This document shows positions 22,860 through 33,920 of a stretch of DNA of 64,000 nt, piece after piece. A model generated the notes under the pieces. The model was not told the DNA's origin, did no database searches, and saw only the letters and a list, made by a program, of their open reading frames with translations. Location of the stretch: NCBI GenBank assembly GCA_949825065.1, contig OX463844.1, positions 24,647,763-24,711,762 of the forward strand. Direction: 5' to 3'. Made by a program: the position numbers and the translations under genes. How positions within the stretch are numbered: position 1 is the stretch's first letter; each line of letters begins with the position of its first letter. Origin of the DNA: Odontocerum albicorne. Its lineage: Eukaryota > Arthropoda > Insecta > Trichoptera > Odontoceridae.

Positions 22860-24114
22860 TTTGTACGGGAATCGGGTACAAGATCTTTAGGGACCTTATA
22901 CCTGACTTGTACCATTATTGAAAGAAATCGTAAATGAATTGTGTTTGCCGTGCCGAAGAAGAATAAATCGGTCCTGCTGTTGTATACAATGCATTATAGT
23001 TGTTCGGTAGATAGTGAAACCGATAAGCGAAAGCCAATGTTCATTCTGGACTACAATGCCCATAAATCTGGGGTGGACACAATGGATCAGATGCTTGGCA
23101 CTTATTCATGCAAACGTTCAACAAATCGTTGGCCGCTTGCAATGTTCTACAACATGATAGATATTGCTGCATTGACCGCATTCGTAATTTACGATGAGAT
23201 GAAGCCTGTTAAAAAAACAGACAAGCGACGTTCGTTTTTGCAATTGTTGACGAAACAATTAGCAATTTCAAATATCAAAGAACGAGCCACCAATACACGC
23301 ATAGTGTGCTATCCCAAAATTCGAATTGCTATGGAAGCATTTGATGTAAAGGTAACGTTGAAATTGAATATTGAAACGCACAAACGTAGAAATAACATTT
23401 TTTTAATATTTTCCGGTAGTAGCAAGACTAACATCAGGAGCTGCACCTTCATTTGCAACTTATATCGTGCGCAAAACCAGATCATATTGCTATACCTGCA
23501 ATAAAGCGGTTTGTGCTGAGCATTCAGCATTATTGTATCGGTGCGATACCTGCATTCTTGCGTTAGCTGACCATGAATAAGCAGCACAATATTAAATTTA
23601 TTACCACTTTTATTTTTTACCTGTCAAATAAAACCTGAATTACCAAAAAAAACTTATTTTTTTGCCTTTATACTTATATTTTATCCTTCTATATACATTT
23701 AAGCACCTTATACAACCATAAGCTAACATAGCCATAAGCTACATAACCATAAGCTAAAAATTGTATGGTATTATCACCATACACGCATAATGTGCTATCC
23801 CAAAATTCGAATTGCTATGGAAGCATTTGATGTAAAGGTAAAGTTGAAATTGAATATTGAAACGCACAAACATAGAAATAACATCTTTTATTTTTTTAAT
23901 ATTTTCCGGTAGTAGCAAGACCAAAATCAGGAGCTGCACCTTCATTTGCATCTATACGAATCGGCCATCGTGCCAGTTATATCGTGCGCAGAACGGACGC
24001 CAGCGCAAAACCAGATCATATTGCTATACCTGCAATAAAGCAGTTTGTGCTGAGCATTCAGCATTATTGTATCGGTGCGATACCTGCATTCTTGCGTTAG
24101 CTGACCATGAATAA
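22860..24114 (+). pseudogene. Broken piggyBac-like transposase, C-terminal part
   Basis: The frame at 22941-23504 reads MHYSCSVDSETDKRKPMFIL, DYNAHKSGVDTMDQMLGTYS and NRWPLAMFYNMIDIAALTAF. The N-x-x-K-x-GVD-x-x-D block carries the last acidic residue of the piggyBac catalytic set (family knowledge). After 23504 the frame is lost. The cysteine-rich C-terminal zinc-binding domain (YCYTCNKAVCAEHSALLYRC) is readable in the downstream duplicate, ending at 24114. The upstream copy of that domain is frameshifted and lacks a short block. The N-terminal region and earlier catalytic residues are absent. Confidence 0.8.
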
Positions 24115-24260
24115 GCAGCACAATAATACATTTATTACCACTTTTATTTTTTACCTGTCAAATAAAACCTAAATTACCAAAAAAAACTTATTCTTTTGCC
24201 TTTATACTTATATTTTACCTTCTATATACATTTAGGCACCTTATACAACCATAATCTAAC
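23293..24260. repeat. ~486-bp direct duplication of the piggyBac 3' region
   Basis: Units start at 23293 and 23779 with 'atacacgcat' and both run through 'tatcccaaaattcgaattgc', the zinc-domain sequence and 'cctttatacttatattt'. The second unit has blocks missing from the first (for example around 'atcggccatcgtgccagtta'), so the copies differ by small indels. Confidence 0.85.
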
Positions 24261-24524
24261 ATACAAAACCATCAAGACGCACCTGCATGATGATAATACC
24301 ATACAATTTTTTGACGGTCCATAGAGACCTTGTCACTTTTTTAACGCCGCCGGGAGTGTCACCGATCGGAGGGTTAAATTAAATAAAAAAACATCACTAC
24401 ACAGCGACTAAAAACACTCACAAATGTCGCTATACTTCTACATCTAAAACATCCAAATAAGTAAATTACGAACCTGTGCCAGAAAATATATATTAAATTA
24501 ATTATTTATTATATTTAAATGGCG

Positions 24525-25025
24525 TATATCCGAATCGGATAGTATCAAAATCTGCTTAGGTGATAGTCCACGATCGTTTTTGGGGCCAACTTTGGAAGTG
24601 AACGTGAAAACTGAGAGGAGCTGAATAGATGCTGTAGAAATACGTGCATTGAGAAGAATACGTGGAGTGACAATGTATGACAGAATACGGAACGAAGTGA
24701 TTAGACATAAATGTGCTGATGTGTTGAGTAAGATGAAGACGAGCACGCTGAGATCGTTTGGGTTTGTGGAACGAATGAATTAAGAAACACTAACAAAACA
24801 AATATATACACATGTGCAGTTTCAATTTGAGTGAAAAGCGTGTATGAGAAAGACCAAAGAAAGTAAGGTTGGATCAAGTTAATGATATTTTGATGAAAGG
24901 AAACGTAGAAAGTCAGAGAAATCGTAGAAGTTGTATAGATGTAGAAGAGGCTAAGGATGTATGTCGAGATAGGAATATACTCTGTCCTCTGATTACATCG
25001 ACAGGGAAGTAGCGTGGTGGTATGT
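24525..25025 (+). mobile_element. RT-tail repeat, forward
   Basis: The plus strand reads, with stops, RALRRIRGVTMYDRIRNEVI, then LSKMKTSTLRSFG, NVESQRNRRSCIDVEEAKDV and CRDRN. It ends at 'catcgacagggaagtagcgt', the family 3' end. The inner (left) end starts around 'gaatcggatagtatcaaaat'. Confidence 0.75.
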
Positions 25026-25785
25026 TAGGTTTTTAATTTTTTTATGTCCAGAATTTTACCAAATAACAGGTTTGTTATCATATTTTAAAAACGTTTAGGC
25101 TTAAATTGGCTTTGCAAAACGATTTCTATAAATTAAATGTTCAATTCAATATTTTAGAAACTTACATTTATTTATTTTTTGTAAGGGTTTTTCTCATTTT
25201 TTTTTCTCTGACTTGTACTCTCTTCTACATTTACGAGTAAATGGTTTTATTTTCAATGAATCAGTGAACGCATTTGGGATGAATAGGATGAATTTGTTGA
25301 TACTGAAATGTGCTGATACTGCAGTGAAATTCATGAAAAGATTTATATTTCATAAGCTTTTTATCACCCACACTAAAACAATGTTAATTTATTCCGTGAG
25401 TTACGAAAAAAAAACGCTGCTTTTTCCCAGGATTAATTTTTCAAAAGCTTTAGTAAAATATCGCATGTTCGCTTAATTTATTCCGATATCCATACAAACA
25501 CTGTTTTCCTACCATACTTTTAGTAACATGAAAAATCATTTCATGAAAAACACGTATGTTAGCGTGTTAAGGACTTCACTCCTTTCATGTTATTTTTATC
25601 AAGTTTTTAATTTATATATTATTAACATTTTCTAATAATTTTACTCTTCTTAATACAAACATATTAAATTAGCCGTCTCATAGGTTAATTTCCTGTTCTG
25701 AGATAGTTTACTTATACCCGCGAATATCACATATAAACGTGCATAAACAATACAAGTCTCAGCTGCAGCCGCTCATAAAATTTAT
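25026..25785. other. No gene recognised
   Basis: AT-rich; an 87-codon ORF at 25213-25476 shows no domain. Confidence 0.5.
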
Positions 25786-25789
25786 CAAC

Positions 25790-26240
25790 ATACCATCACG
25801 CCGTTTCCCTGGCATGGTAGATAGAGAGAACAGAGCGTTTGATTTTTCTATCGCTACACATATCTTTCGCCTCTTCTACGTCAATATACATCATACAACT
25901 CAAACGATCCTCAAAATATAATTCATTTGATCCAACCATATTTTCCATGGTCTTTTTCTACCATGCCATCCACTCACAATTGCATTGTATCTTTGTTTTT
26001 TTGGTCTTTCTTCATTCGTTCTTTCTCAGAGTGCTCTTCTTCATCTTATTCAATGCAATCTGAAGCTCACATTCATCCCTAATGACTTCATTCCGTATTG
26101 TGTAATACATTCTCACGGCATGTCTCAGTGCACGCATTTCTACGGCTCATTTCAGTCTTTTTCCACGTCCACATTTAACCCCCATACATCAAAGTTGGTA
26201 ATAAATATTCCTCGTAACTCTTCCATCATCTGAGAAAATA
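25790..26240 (-). mobile_element. RT-tail repeat, reverse
   Basis: It starts at the family 3' motif ('accatcacgccgtttccctg') and runs through 'catttgatccaaccatattt', 'cttcattcgttctttctcag' and 'ttcggtctttttccacgtc'-like sequence to 'ctcgtaactcttccatcatc'. The plus ORFs across it are shadows. Confidence 0.75.
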
Positions 26241-26279
26241 CTACTTAAATAGCGGAATTCTTTAATTTACTTTATTATT

Positions 26280-26348
26280 TAATTGCTCACCATGTATCGC
26301 ATCAATTGCTCACCATGTATCGCATTAACTGTTCACCATGTATCACAT
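26280..26348. repeat. 23-bp tandem repeat, 3 copies
   Basis: The unit 'attgctcaccatgtatcgca' plus three bases is repeated three times with few changes, next to the RT-tail copy on its left. Confidence 0.85.
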
Positions 26349-27330
26349 TCATTTTTCTTTTTACACTTTTCTGTCACCATGACTTAAGATTTCGGAACAT
26401 TCTTTCTCACGTATTTTTCTTCACATTCTTTATTTACAATTTACTTATCAAACTCTGTGATTTATCTCTATTCTCCTCTAACACTACAATTTCATCATCA
26501 TACGCTTACATATTCCCATGCGATATTTGTCAACTCTCAGTAAAAAATATATCGGAACAATTTTATTGAAACACTCAAAAAATTTACATCAAACCCAATT
26601 TGTCGAAATCTTATGAAAATATCAATTTGATTTTCCCTGCACCACGGCCAACAAATACAAATTTAAATAACTCGCCTGTTATACATATATCAACTATAAT
26701 ACTTTATGAATATTAACGTACTTTTTGGAAACAACGTGCTTTGGGAATAAAATGTGGATTGTGTGATCGTACGTCAAACAGTCAAAAGGAAAGTTAACAA
26801 GCATTAATATGACCTTATTTCAAAACATCTTATTGCTGAAAATAAATTGATTTCTCTTAAATATAATTGAATTTCGAAATCGATATTTACTATGCACGGT
26901 CGAAATCCTGTCAATATTCGCTAAATTAAAGTAGTAAACGTACCTTGTAACGGATATTTCAGCGAATTGATTTTAACTAACTTAACAACCCAACACCCAC
27001 ACACGGCCGTCTGTGTTGTCAATAAGGACAAATTCGCTACTGGGGTCAATATTTTATCTTTATTCAGAGAGGTCAATTGCCAATAAGAAATGGGTAAGTT
27101 GAAATTGAATGGTAATCGTGATACCAAGACATAAATCTTAAGTGATATCAATTAAAATTAACTTTGTTTTTATTTTAACAACGTACCTGTTGAATTTGAT
27201 ACCAATTATGATATTGAATTATTTATTGAAGCAAGAAAATCACAATTGGTTGTTGAAAATGGTGATTCTATGAATAATTGTGATGTATGGGTGAGCAATG
27301 CAAGATTAAAACCAGCTTAGAAATTTTATT
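26349..27330. other. No gene recognised
   Basis: AT-rich. The short frame at 27184-27320 is open (reads VPVEFDTNYDIELFIEARKS) but matches nothing I know. Confidence 0.45.
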
Positions 27331-27335
27331 ATTAA

Positions 27336-27765
27336 GGGAGCATGTTTTCGAGATACTGCAAGATAGATAAAGATATTGACTGCATGTTTCTGCATGCAAT
27401 ACGGTCAGAAGAGATGGGTGTTATGAAGAAATGGAATTTAGTAGAGTTAAAACAAATCTTGAGATGTTTTAGGCATATTTCGAAAACGAGTTACGAAAGA
27501 CTTACGAAACAAATATCTTGTTTTTTTAAATAGATCTGACAATATCATCTGTGTTGCAGTCATGTCAGGGGTGAGAGTTTCTCACTAAGATATTTTCCCG
27601 TGATGGTTCGTAAGATTTTCATCTCGGACGACCGAGAAAGGCTCATTGTTCTAGTCGTGCATGTTTTGGTTTCGAGTCATGATCGCGGCGAAGGCGAAGG
27701 AAATATCTCGTGATAGGAAAGTTTGGCGCTCTGTCTTCTCTGGGATTAACAGGGAAATTTCGTGA
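27336..27765 (+). mobile_element. RT-tail repeat, forward, with a replaced middle
   Basis: The left part reads LRCFRHISKTSYERLTKQI. The right part ends with 'cagggaaatttcgtgatgct', the family 3' end. The middle (about 27540-27690) does not match other copies and may be an insertion or conversion. Confidence 0.6.
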
Positions 27766-27784
27766 TGCTTTTTATTTCTTTCAT

Positions 27785-27960
27785 TATTTTGTATACATGG
27801 TTAAACATGGTAAATCTGGCGAGTTTATTGCTGTACGGCAATTTCTTCCAACTAACCAAGTATGTATGTATTTTTTCAAATAGAGTATGTTCATAATCTT
27901 TCCAGTTGATTGATGAAGTTGCAACATGGCAATAATCTCTCTAGATACATAGTTCTTTAT
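27785..27960 (-). mobile_element. SINE-1 fragments, two partial copies in opposite orientations
   Basis: 'aaatctggcgagtttattgc' to 'caactaaccaag' is a reverse fragment. 'ccagttgattgatgaagttg' to 'atggcaataatctctctag' is a forward fragment. Both lack the head. Confidence 0.5.
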
Positions 27961-28056
27961 TTAACGAAAGTTTAATTTAATATTATCATAAAAATATATA
28001 TATGGATTAAATTGTGGTCCTGGTATCAGATGCGCCACAGTTTATGTACTTAGTAC

Positions 28057-28187
28057 ATATGAATGGTTGAATTAAAATAGGCACTAAGTACCAGAAAAAA
28101 AGTAAGTATGCAGTTTCATTATATATGACTGCATACTTACTTTTTTTTTTGGTACTTAGTGCCTATTTTAATTCAACCATTCATATA
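28057..28187. repeat. Near-perfect long hairpin, about 57-bp arms
   Basis: The left arm (28058-28114) and right arm (28128-28186) pair almost completely: 'gaatggttgaattaaaatag' with 'ctattttaattcaaccattc', and 'gtaagtatgcagt' with 'actgcatacttac'. They differ only in an A/T run. The loop is 13 nt. It may be a MITE, a foldback element or a hairpin-RNA source; no terminal target duplication was clear. Confidence 0.9.
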
Positions 28188-28439
28188 TTTGTACTGAATG
28201 TAAACTTGTATGTATAGTCCTTGTACCTGATGATTCTTAAGTAGTCTCAATTAAGATACCGAGAGTCAAGAATGTTGACAATGAGACACGAGAAGATATC
28301 GTGATAATGCGTTGAAACACAATTTCAAATTGAATAATAACCTGCAGACTTGACATTTGACTTTGAAGAAGCGTAGATAGTTACAATAATTATTATTGGA
28401 TAATCGTAGATGTCTTCCGATTCAAGTCAAGCCCTGGTG

Positions 28440-28600
28440 AAAAGAGAAAGATATATTATTTATAGTTAAGGCATTAACGTTGTGGAGGTTTAAAGACATT
28501 GTAATTTGTTTCATCAAACACTGTTTATTGCACTTTTTGTAACGGTATAACCCTACCGGTTTCAAAGCTTTCACCTCATCATCAGCGCTATTTTGTGTTG
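28440..28600 (-). repeat. Dispersed repeat with hammerhead-like core, possibly Penelope-like
   Basis: On the minus strand 'gctgatgatgaggtgaaagc' is followed by 'tttgaaaccggtagggttat', giving the order CUGAUGA ... GAAAC. Some Penelope-like retroelements carry hammerhead ribozymes with such cores (family knowledge). Downstream on the minus strand, 'cagtgtttgatgaaacaaat' and 'tttaaacctccacaacgtta' match a second copy at 45125-45200. Stem I cannot be confirmed by eye, so ribozyme activity is only a suggestion. Confidence 0.35.
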
Positions 28601-28810
28601 TTTAATAGCGCTTTAATAACTTGGGTTAAGCAGCATATAAGTTATAGATAATTTAATAACTTGGGTTAAGCAGCATATAAGTTATAGAAAAAAATAAATT
28701 CATATTGCTAAATAGTTTATGAATCCGCCAGGAATCAAACCTGAGGCGCCCACTTGCTTATTATTAACACTAATCGTCAAACTACAATTGCTGACTTTGG
28801 ATATGGTAAA
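28585..28810 (-). mobile_element. SINE-2 copy, reverse, with a 40-bp duplication
   Basis: 'gttgtttaatagcgctttaa' at the left and 'ccaggaatcaaacctgaggc' then 'gcccacttgcttattattaa' at the right match the SINE-2 body and head in reverse. A 40-bp segment containing 'ttgggttaagcagcatataa' is duplicated in tandem (about 28614-28693). Confidence 0.6.
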
Positions 28811-28924
28811 TCCATGTTCCTAGCTATTCAAGTTTATATGCTTTTGATTATGTACATTATTTAAATATTCGTAATAAAAAACTTTTGACTTTTATTAAGA
28901 TACTAGAAAATACCTGTCAGTGAT

Positions 28925-29090
28925 GACGGAAGTATTTTTTCAATATGCCGCTTTACTTGTCCTTGTGCTGCTTCGTGTTGTCGTCGTGTTGCTGCTTCTC
29001 TAGAGCCTCCTTTGCTCGTTGCAATTGAAGCAATCAGCTCTTCGTTTTAACATTTGCAGCCATCTTATCATTTTGATCCATAATAACAAG
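28925..29090 (-). pseudogene. Possible Helitron-like N-terminal fragment
   Basis: Minus frames read MDQNDKMAANVKTK and, shifted, ELIASIATSKGGSREAATRR. A Gln/Arg/Ala-rich start of this sort occurs in insect Helitron proteins. A similar stretch lies at 34250-34375. The evidence is compositional, so the call is weak. Confidence 0.25.
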
Positions 29091-30165
29091 TCTGTAATAA
29101 TATGTTTTAAAAATTTGTTTTACATAAACAATTAAAATATTACATTTTAAGATTATTTTTAACAGAATGATTAGTTAAATCCGTTTCCGGGATGAAACTG
29201 GAAATCTTAGAATCGCAGAATTTGAATGAAACAAAAGTCAGAACAGAATATACGAGTAAATCTTATTAGCAGGTTATTTTATGTCTTATAATCATAAGAT
29301 GTCAAAATAAAAATGTTCTAACTTTGAAATTATTTTGATTATTACTTAAATAATAACTATTAAACCGTAACTATAATACCTTATATTACTCACGGATATA
29401 AGGACAGCTGATTTTATATTGTTTGATGATATTGTAAGGCATGTAAGTAAGGGTGGTTAGTTGATCATGATGAAATTATCACTTCAGAGGGGCCTTGATT
29501 ATTTCTAAAACAAAAACTGCTTTCAATACCCTTCTAAAATTCTCTAGGTCATCAACATATTATTCCATCAAGTGACAGTGCCCGATATTTAGGGTCGAAG
29601 TAGTTGATCACACTGTTTGATCTCGAAGTTCAACAGAAACATATTCAAAGTGTTCAAAAGAGTAGTTAGACTTAATTTTTTTGAGGTATTTTAAGGCTAT
29701 TAAGAAAATTTTCTTCTTGCATCTCAATCAGTAGCACTTTTTCAAAAGTAGAAAGATGAGTAGACTTATTAGCTCCAAAATTCAACTAAGAGGTGGAGTT
29801 GAAGTCTCTGTAGCTGACCCCTTTGCAAAAAAATCTAAGAATTTTCTTCTTCCAGTGCCTTGTTCACTCAGCGGACGTTAGCAATCATTTATTTATTTTC
29901 AACAGCTCTGAAAAGTTTATTTGCCGAACCACTCAGATTCTTTAGCCAAGTCTTTATCTGATTGAAAATTTTCCTGGCAAATTATGATGGCTCTCTGGTT
30001 CCAAATAATTTTCATTTTCCGTGCTTTCGTTGTTTAAATAATATCTTGGGACTTTTGTTTGATTCGTCGATGATTATTCAGTTGAAGTATTCTCATGTAT
30101 CATAGACCTGCATTTCTAAAGCTTCGATATTTTTAATCATAGCTTCTGCGAGCGTTCACGCTTTA
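29091..30165. other. No gene recognised
   Basis: AT-rich. Sequence at 29590-30000 is somewhat less simple and could be an old transposase fragment on the minus strand, but no frame is convincing. Confidence 0.4.
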
Positions 30166-30169
30166 ATGA

Positions 30170-30385
30170 CCACCACCGTGGCCTAGCCTGTCATCCAACT
30201 CAGGAGTTATGGGCTCGATTCCAACTGGAAATTAATTTATTTTTAAAAGCGTGCCAGTCCGGTTTTCACTTAAGCCCTCTTGAATGACTTTCTGGTTGGT
30301 TTGAAGAGATTGCTACGTGACAATAAACCTGTCAAATTTTATCGTGTACAACGAAAAACTTATACATCATACAATAAAACAAAGA
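30170..30385 (+). mobile_element. SINE-1 copy
   Basis: Head 'caccgtggcctagcctgtca' and 'ttatgggctcgattccaact' (B box), body 'cagtccggttttcacttaag' and 'tctggttggtttgaagagat', then 'gtgacaataaacctgtcaaa'. Confidence 0.75.
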
Positions 30386-30444
30386 AGACCTTACTCCCGA
30401 TGATTATCATCCGAAGACAAATATTAATAGCATGACGTCAAAAC

Positions 30445-30605
30445 GATTAGGTAGATGGTAAAAATCTTGACTTCCAGCCCGAGGGTTTCAAATTCAACTT
30501 CAAAAAGAAACCGAAGGGTTCCAGTCTTGGTTTATACATAAAGCCTTTTAACATATATTTGGTTGGTTGGAAGAAATTGCCACATGGTGGTAAGTAGATT
30601 AAGTT
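30445..30605 (+). mobile_element. SINE-1 copy, second of a tandem pair
   Basis: 'aatcttgacttccagcccga' and 'agggttccagtcttggttta' lead to 'ggttggttggaagaaattgc'. The head is degenerate and the tail missing. It follows the preceding copy by about 60 bp in the same orientation. Confidence 0.6.
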
Positions 30606-31455
30606 TCGCAGTTTTTTTTTATCTGACCTTTTTTATCATCGTCTGTATGTTTGTGTTGTTAGCAACTAATAACTTGTGGACAGAAATTTCTTGATAATTG
30701 GGATCTAATTATGGAGGTCATTTATTATAAATTAATTTATATTAGTAACCCGGAGCAATTTGAACGCTTCATCGGGGAATGGTGTACTGGACTAATTTAA
30801 TAAAGTTTAAAATTAACTCATAGTTCATTGATTACGTTCAATGCGAATGACCTCAACATCGGGGTTTGTAACGAGGGTTGATCATACCCGTTAGTGAATA
30901 AAATTTATTTTACCTTTCTCTCGGTTTAAAATATTTCGTATATTCTTTGCTATATGAGCATGATTTTGGTTGAAGGTATTTATTATGTAAACGCAAGAAT
31001 ATTTCATTAATGTGTTTTATCATCGTCCGCTTATCCTGTAAAGGTCGGGGAACTATCGCCCAAACAAACCCTTGCCATTAACCTTTTCCTTCAGCAATAT
31101 TTATGACTCATTTTGCGTCTATTTTTCAACGTATTTTATAGCTTAATTTTTCAGGTTATTTAAATATTAATTCTCGAATATCCTGAAATCGGCAATGCGA
31201 ATTTTAAGATCACTAATGCATCGCAGGTGTGATTAGTGTCTACTCATTAAGTTAAAAGAGTCACAGAGTTGAAATTCACTAAAATACTCCTAATCTGATT
31301 TTATTGAACGAAATACCTTATATAGTAAATGATACGAGTAATATATTCTATTTTGTGGCACCATTAACAGTAATCTGAATTTTCTTTATTAAAAATAATA
31401 TGCATTGATTTATTTTTCACTCAGGTTTTTATGGTTTATTTAGTTTAATAGCCCT
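30606..31455. other. No gene recognised
   Basis: AT-rich spacer with one TACGAGTA octamer at 31333. Confidence 0.5.
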
Positions 31456-31459
31456 AATT

Positions 31460-31790
31460 TCTACTCACATTTGCGCAGTATATTTGTTTTGTTAGTCTTT
31501 CTTTATTCATTAGTTTTAAATACCCAAACCATCTCAGAGTGCTATTTTTCATCTTAGTTAATACATCAGCCCTAAATTTCACATTCATCGCTAATAACTT
31601 CAATCCGAATTTTGTTATACAATGTCACCTCGAATATTATTCTCACTACTCGCATTTATACAGCGTTTATTCAGCTCCTTTTAATATTTGTCCACGTTTC
31701 ACTTCGATACATCAAATTTAGTACTATAAAATAGTTGTAGACTATCATCTTATAAGATTTTGATACTTTTCAGTTCGATTATAGAATTTA
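31460..31790 (-). mobile_element. RT-tail repeat, reverse, partial
   Basis: Runs from 'actcacatttgcgcagtata' through 'ttgttttgttagtctttctt', 'accatctcagagtgctattt' and 'cacgtttcacttcgatacat' to 'atcttataagattttgatac'. The family 3' end is missing at the left. A further piece continues at 32395-32530 beyond a mariner remnant. Confidence 0.65.
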
Positions 31791-31839
31791 TGTATACATA
31801 AATAAAAAGTATTTATTATATGTATACATAAATATTAAT

Positions 31840-32340
31840 GTTGTTACCTCAAAAGTAGTCCCCATAGGATAAAATACATTTTGCGAACGTTTTTTCCAAT
31901 CCGCGAAATATTGGTGGAACGCACTTTTTGGGATAGTCTAGCTTTCTCAGCGATTTTGCCTTTATCTCTTCGATGGTCGCAAACTGTTATCCTTCCATGC
32001 CCTCTGTATCTACGGGAACAGGAAAAAGTCGCAGGGTGGCATATCTGGTGAATACAGTGGCTGCGGCATCACGACGGTGATGGTTTTGGCCAAAAATTTA
32101 TGGATTATTCTGTGCAGCCATTGCATGCTCGTGGTGTAACATCCAAGAGTTGTTTGCTCACGATTCGGATCTTTTTTTTTCGGATCGCCTTTACGCAAAC
32201 GGCGTAAAATCTTAAAAACAAATTTAAAATGAAAAAATCGCAAACGTTCCAAAATGCGTTGTAAATGTCTGTCAAAAATTGCCTATCCAATATGGCTGGA
32301 AATTGAAATGTACATCACATACAATGTGCCAACGAGAAGA
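31840..32340 (-). pseudogene. Decayed mariner-family transposase remnant
   Basis: The minus strand reads ILRRLRKGDPKKKDPNREQT, LHRIIHKFLAKTITVVMPQP and [15 protein letters not shown], then past a stop KARLSQKVRSTNISRIGKTF. The YSPD...CDFFLFP block holds the third catalytic aspartate of DD34D transposases, and the rest fits the C-terminal region. It lies between two RT-tail pieces, so it may have inserted into one RT-tail copy. Confidence 0.65.
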
Positions 32341-32394
32341 AACAATGGGGCTCAATTAAAAACAAACAGCCCGCGTAGTTAAAAAAAATCGCTA

Positions 32395-32530
32395 TTTTTA
32401 CCAACCCTCGAATGCTTTACTGTCCCATGGACTTCGTTTTCTATCGTTACACGCCGTTCAACATTCCTTGTAACTGTTACAGTATCTGTGAAAATACTAC
32501 TTAAATAGAAGAATTTCTTAATCTCTTCTA
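32395..32530 (-). mobile_element. RT-tail repeat, reverse, inner-end piece
   Basis: 'ctgtcccatggacttcgttt' and 'tctgtgaaaatactacttaa' match the inner end of reverse RT-tail copies (compare 43000-43080). It probably forms one interrupted copy with 31460-31790. Confidence 0.55.
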
Positions 32531-33275
32531 ATAAACATATATTATATAATAATACGAGTATATTGTATAACAACGTAATTTTAATATATAGTAGTCATGA
32601 GGCACCATAATTACCAACTTCGAGATATATTTTTTTGTGTTGTGATTGTATATTTCATGTTAATAAAGATAGTTCTTGACCTTGTTTTACAGTATTAGCG
32701 AGCAATTCGGTAATTTATACTGATATTATATCAATATATGTTTATTGGAAAAATATAAATAAATCCAACCTAATTAAGCCGGCGCGATAACTTAAGGTAT
32801 CTCAAATTGGTGTTCACGTCATAACGCATATTTTATTATTTATTATAATTTCTAAGCTCAGAATCAGAACAATTTCATGTCAACTCTGTTTGATGCCAGA
32901 TCTATTTCATGTTGATTAATAAATACAAATCATGACTTCCGAGAGTCATCCAAATGTACGTTTTAACGCTGTAATGCTTGTTTTTACATTATATTTCATA
33001 CATCATGATTCTATTCTGATCCCAAGAAAAATCTTGATGGACATATACAAAAAAAAGCGTATTTTCCCTCAATATTTTTAAAACGTTAGTTTCTGGAAAA
33101 GTCGATTTTTTTTACGATTCTTTAAAAAATCAACTCTTATCAAGTAACATTATATGACGGCTCATTTTAAGAACTTTAAAATGAAATCTGAGAATTAATG
33201 TTGTGAAATCTAAATTAATGGTGATAGTAAATACGACATATGGGTGAAAAATTAAAGATTGGAGCTAATTGAAGA
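32531..33275. other. No gene recognised
   Basis: AT-rich spacer. Confidence 0.5.
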
Positions 33276-33279
33276 ATTC

Positions 33280-33920
33280 TGCTTTTAGGGTAGTATTTTC
33301 ACAGATGATGGAATATTTTAGAGAGATATCAAATGGCGTGTAGCGATAGGAAACTAACAAAGGGCACTACGAGTAAAACATATATACTCGAACCGAACAG
33401 TATCAAAATCTGTTAAGATGATAGATCACAATAGCATTTTGGTGTAAACTTTGATGTATGGGAGTGAAACCTGGACGTAGAAAAACATTCAAGGAGCCGA
33501 ATAAATTCTATTGAAATGCGTGCATTGAGAAGAGTACATGGAGTGACAATGTATGACGGAATCAAATGATAAAGGATTAATGTGAACTTAAGGCTGATGT
33601 GTTACGTAAGATGAACAAGAATACGTTGAGATGGTTTGGGCATGTGGAATGAATGAATGAAAAAATACTTACTAAACAGATATATAGTGCAAATGTGAGT
33701 GGAAGGCGTTTGAGAAGAAGACCAAGGAAATTACGGATGGATCTAGTAAATGATGTTCTGAAAAGAGGAAACGTAGAAAGTTTGAGAAATCATAGGAGTT
33801 GTATGTGAAGAGTTTGGATGTGTACGATGCTAAAGATGTGTGTGTGTGTCGAAATAGAAAAGTAAGGCGCTCTGTACTCTGCCTAGATCGACAGGGAAAT
33901 GGCGTGATGGTATGTATGTA
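33280..33920 (+). mobile_element. RT-tail repeat, forward, longest copy
   Basis: It begins with a degenerate 'VxFTDDG' block, then reads LMYGSETWT with stops, MRALRRVHGVTMYDGI-like sequence, LRWFGHVE-like and RRRPRKLRMDLVNDVLKRGN, and ends at 'atcgacagggaaatggcgtg'. It therefore includes the end of the RT thumb region (the YGSETW block) plus the C-terminal tail, consistent with an RTE/CR1-like LINE 3' end. Confidence 0.75.

Larger units (their letters stand above)
22677..24373 (+). mobile_element. piggyBac-like element, internally deleted, with both ends
   Basis: TTAA flanks both ends (22673-22676 and 24374-24377), the target duplication of piggyBac elements. The terminal inverted repeats begin CCCTCCGATTAGTGA at the left and, in reverse complement, CCCTCCGATCGGTGA at the right. 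At 1697 bp it is shorter than an autonomous piggyBac-like element (usually 2 kb or more). Only the C-terminal part of the transposase survives, and the 3' region is present twice. It probably cannot encode active enzyme but could be mobilised in trans. Confidence 0.88.

Noticed and set aside
29590..30000. Possible hAT or other transposase pseudogene on the minus strand
   Set aside because: Frames are too broken and no signature block could be read.
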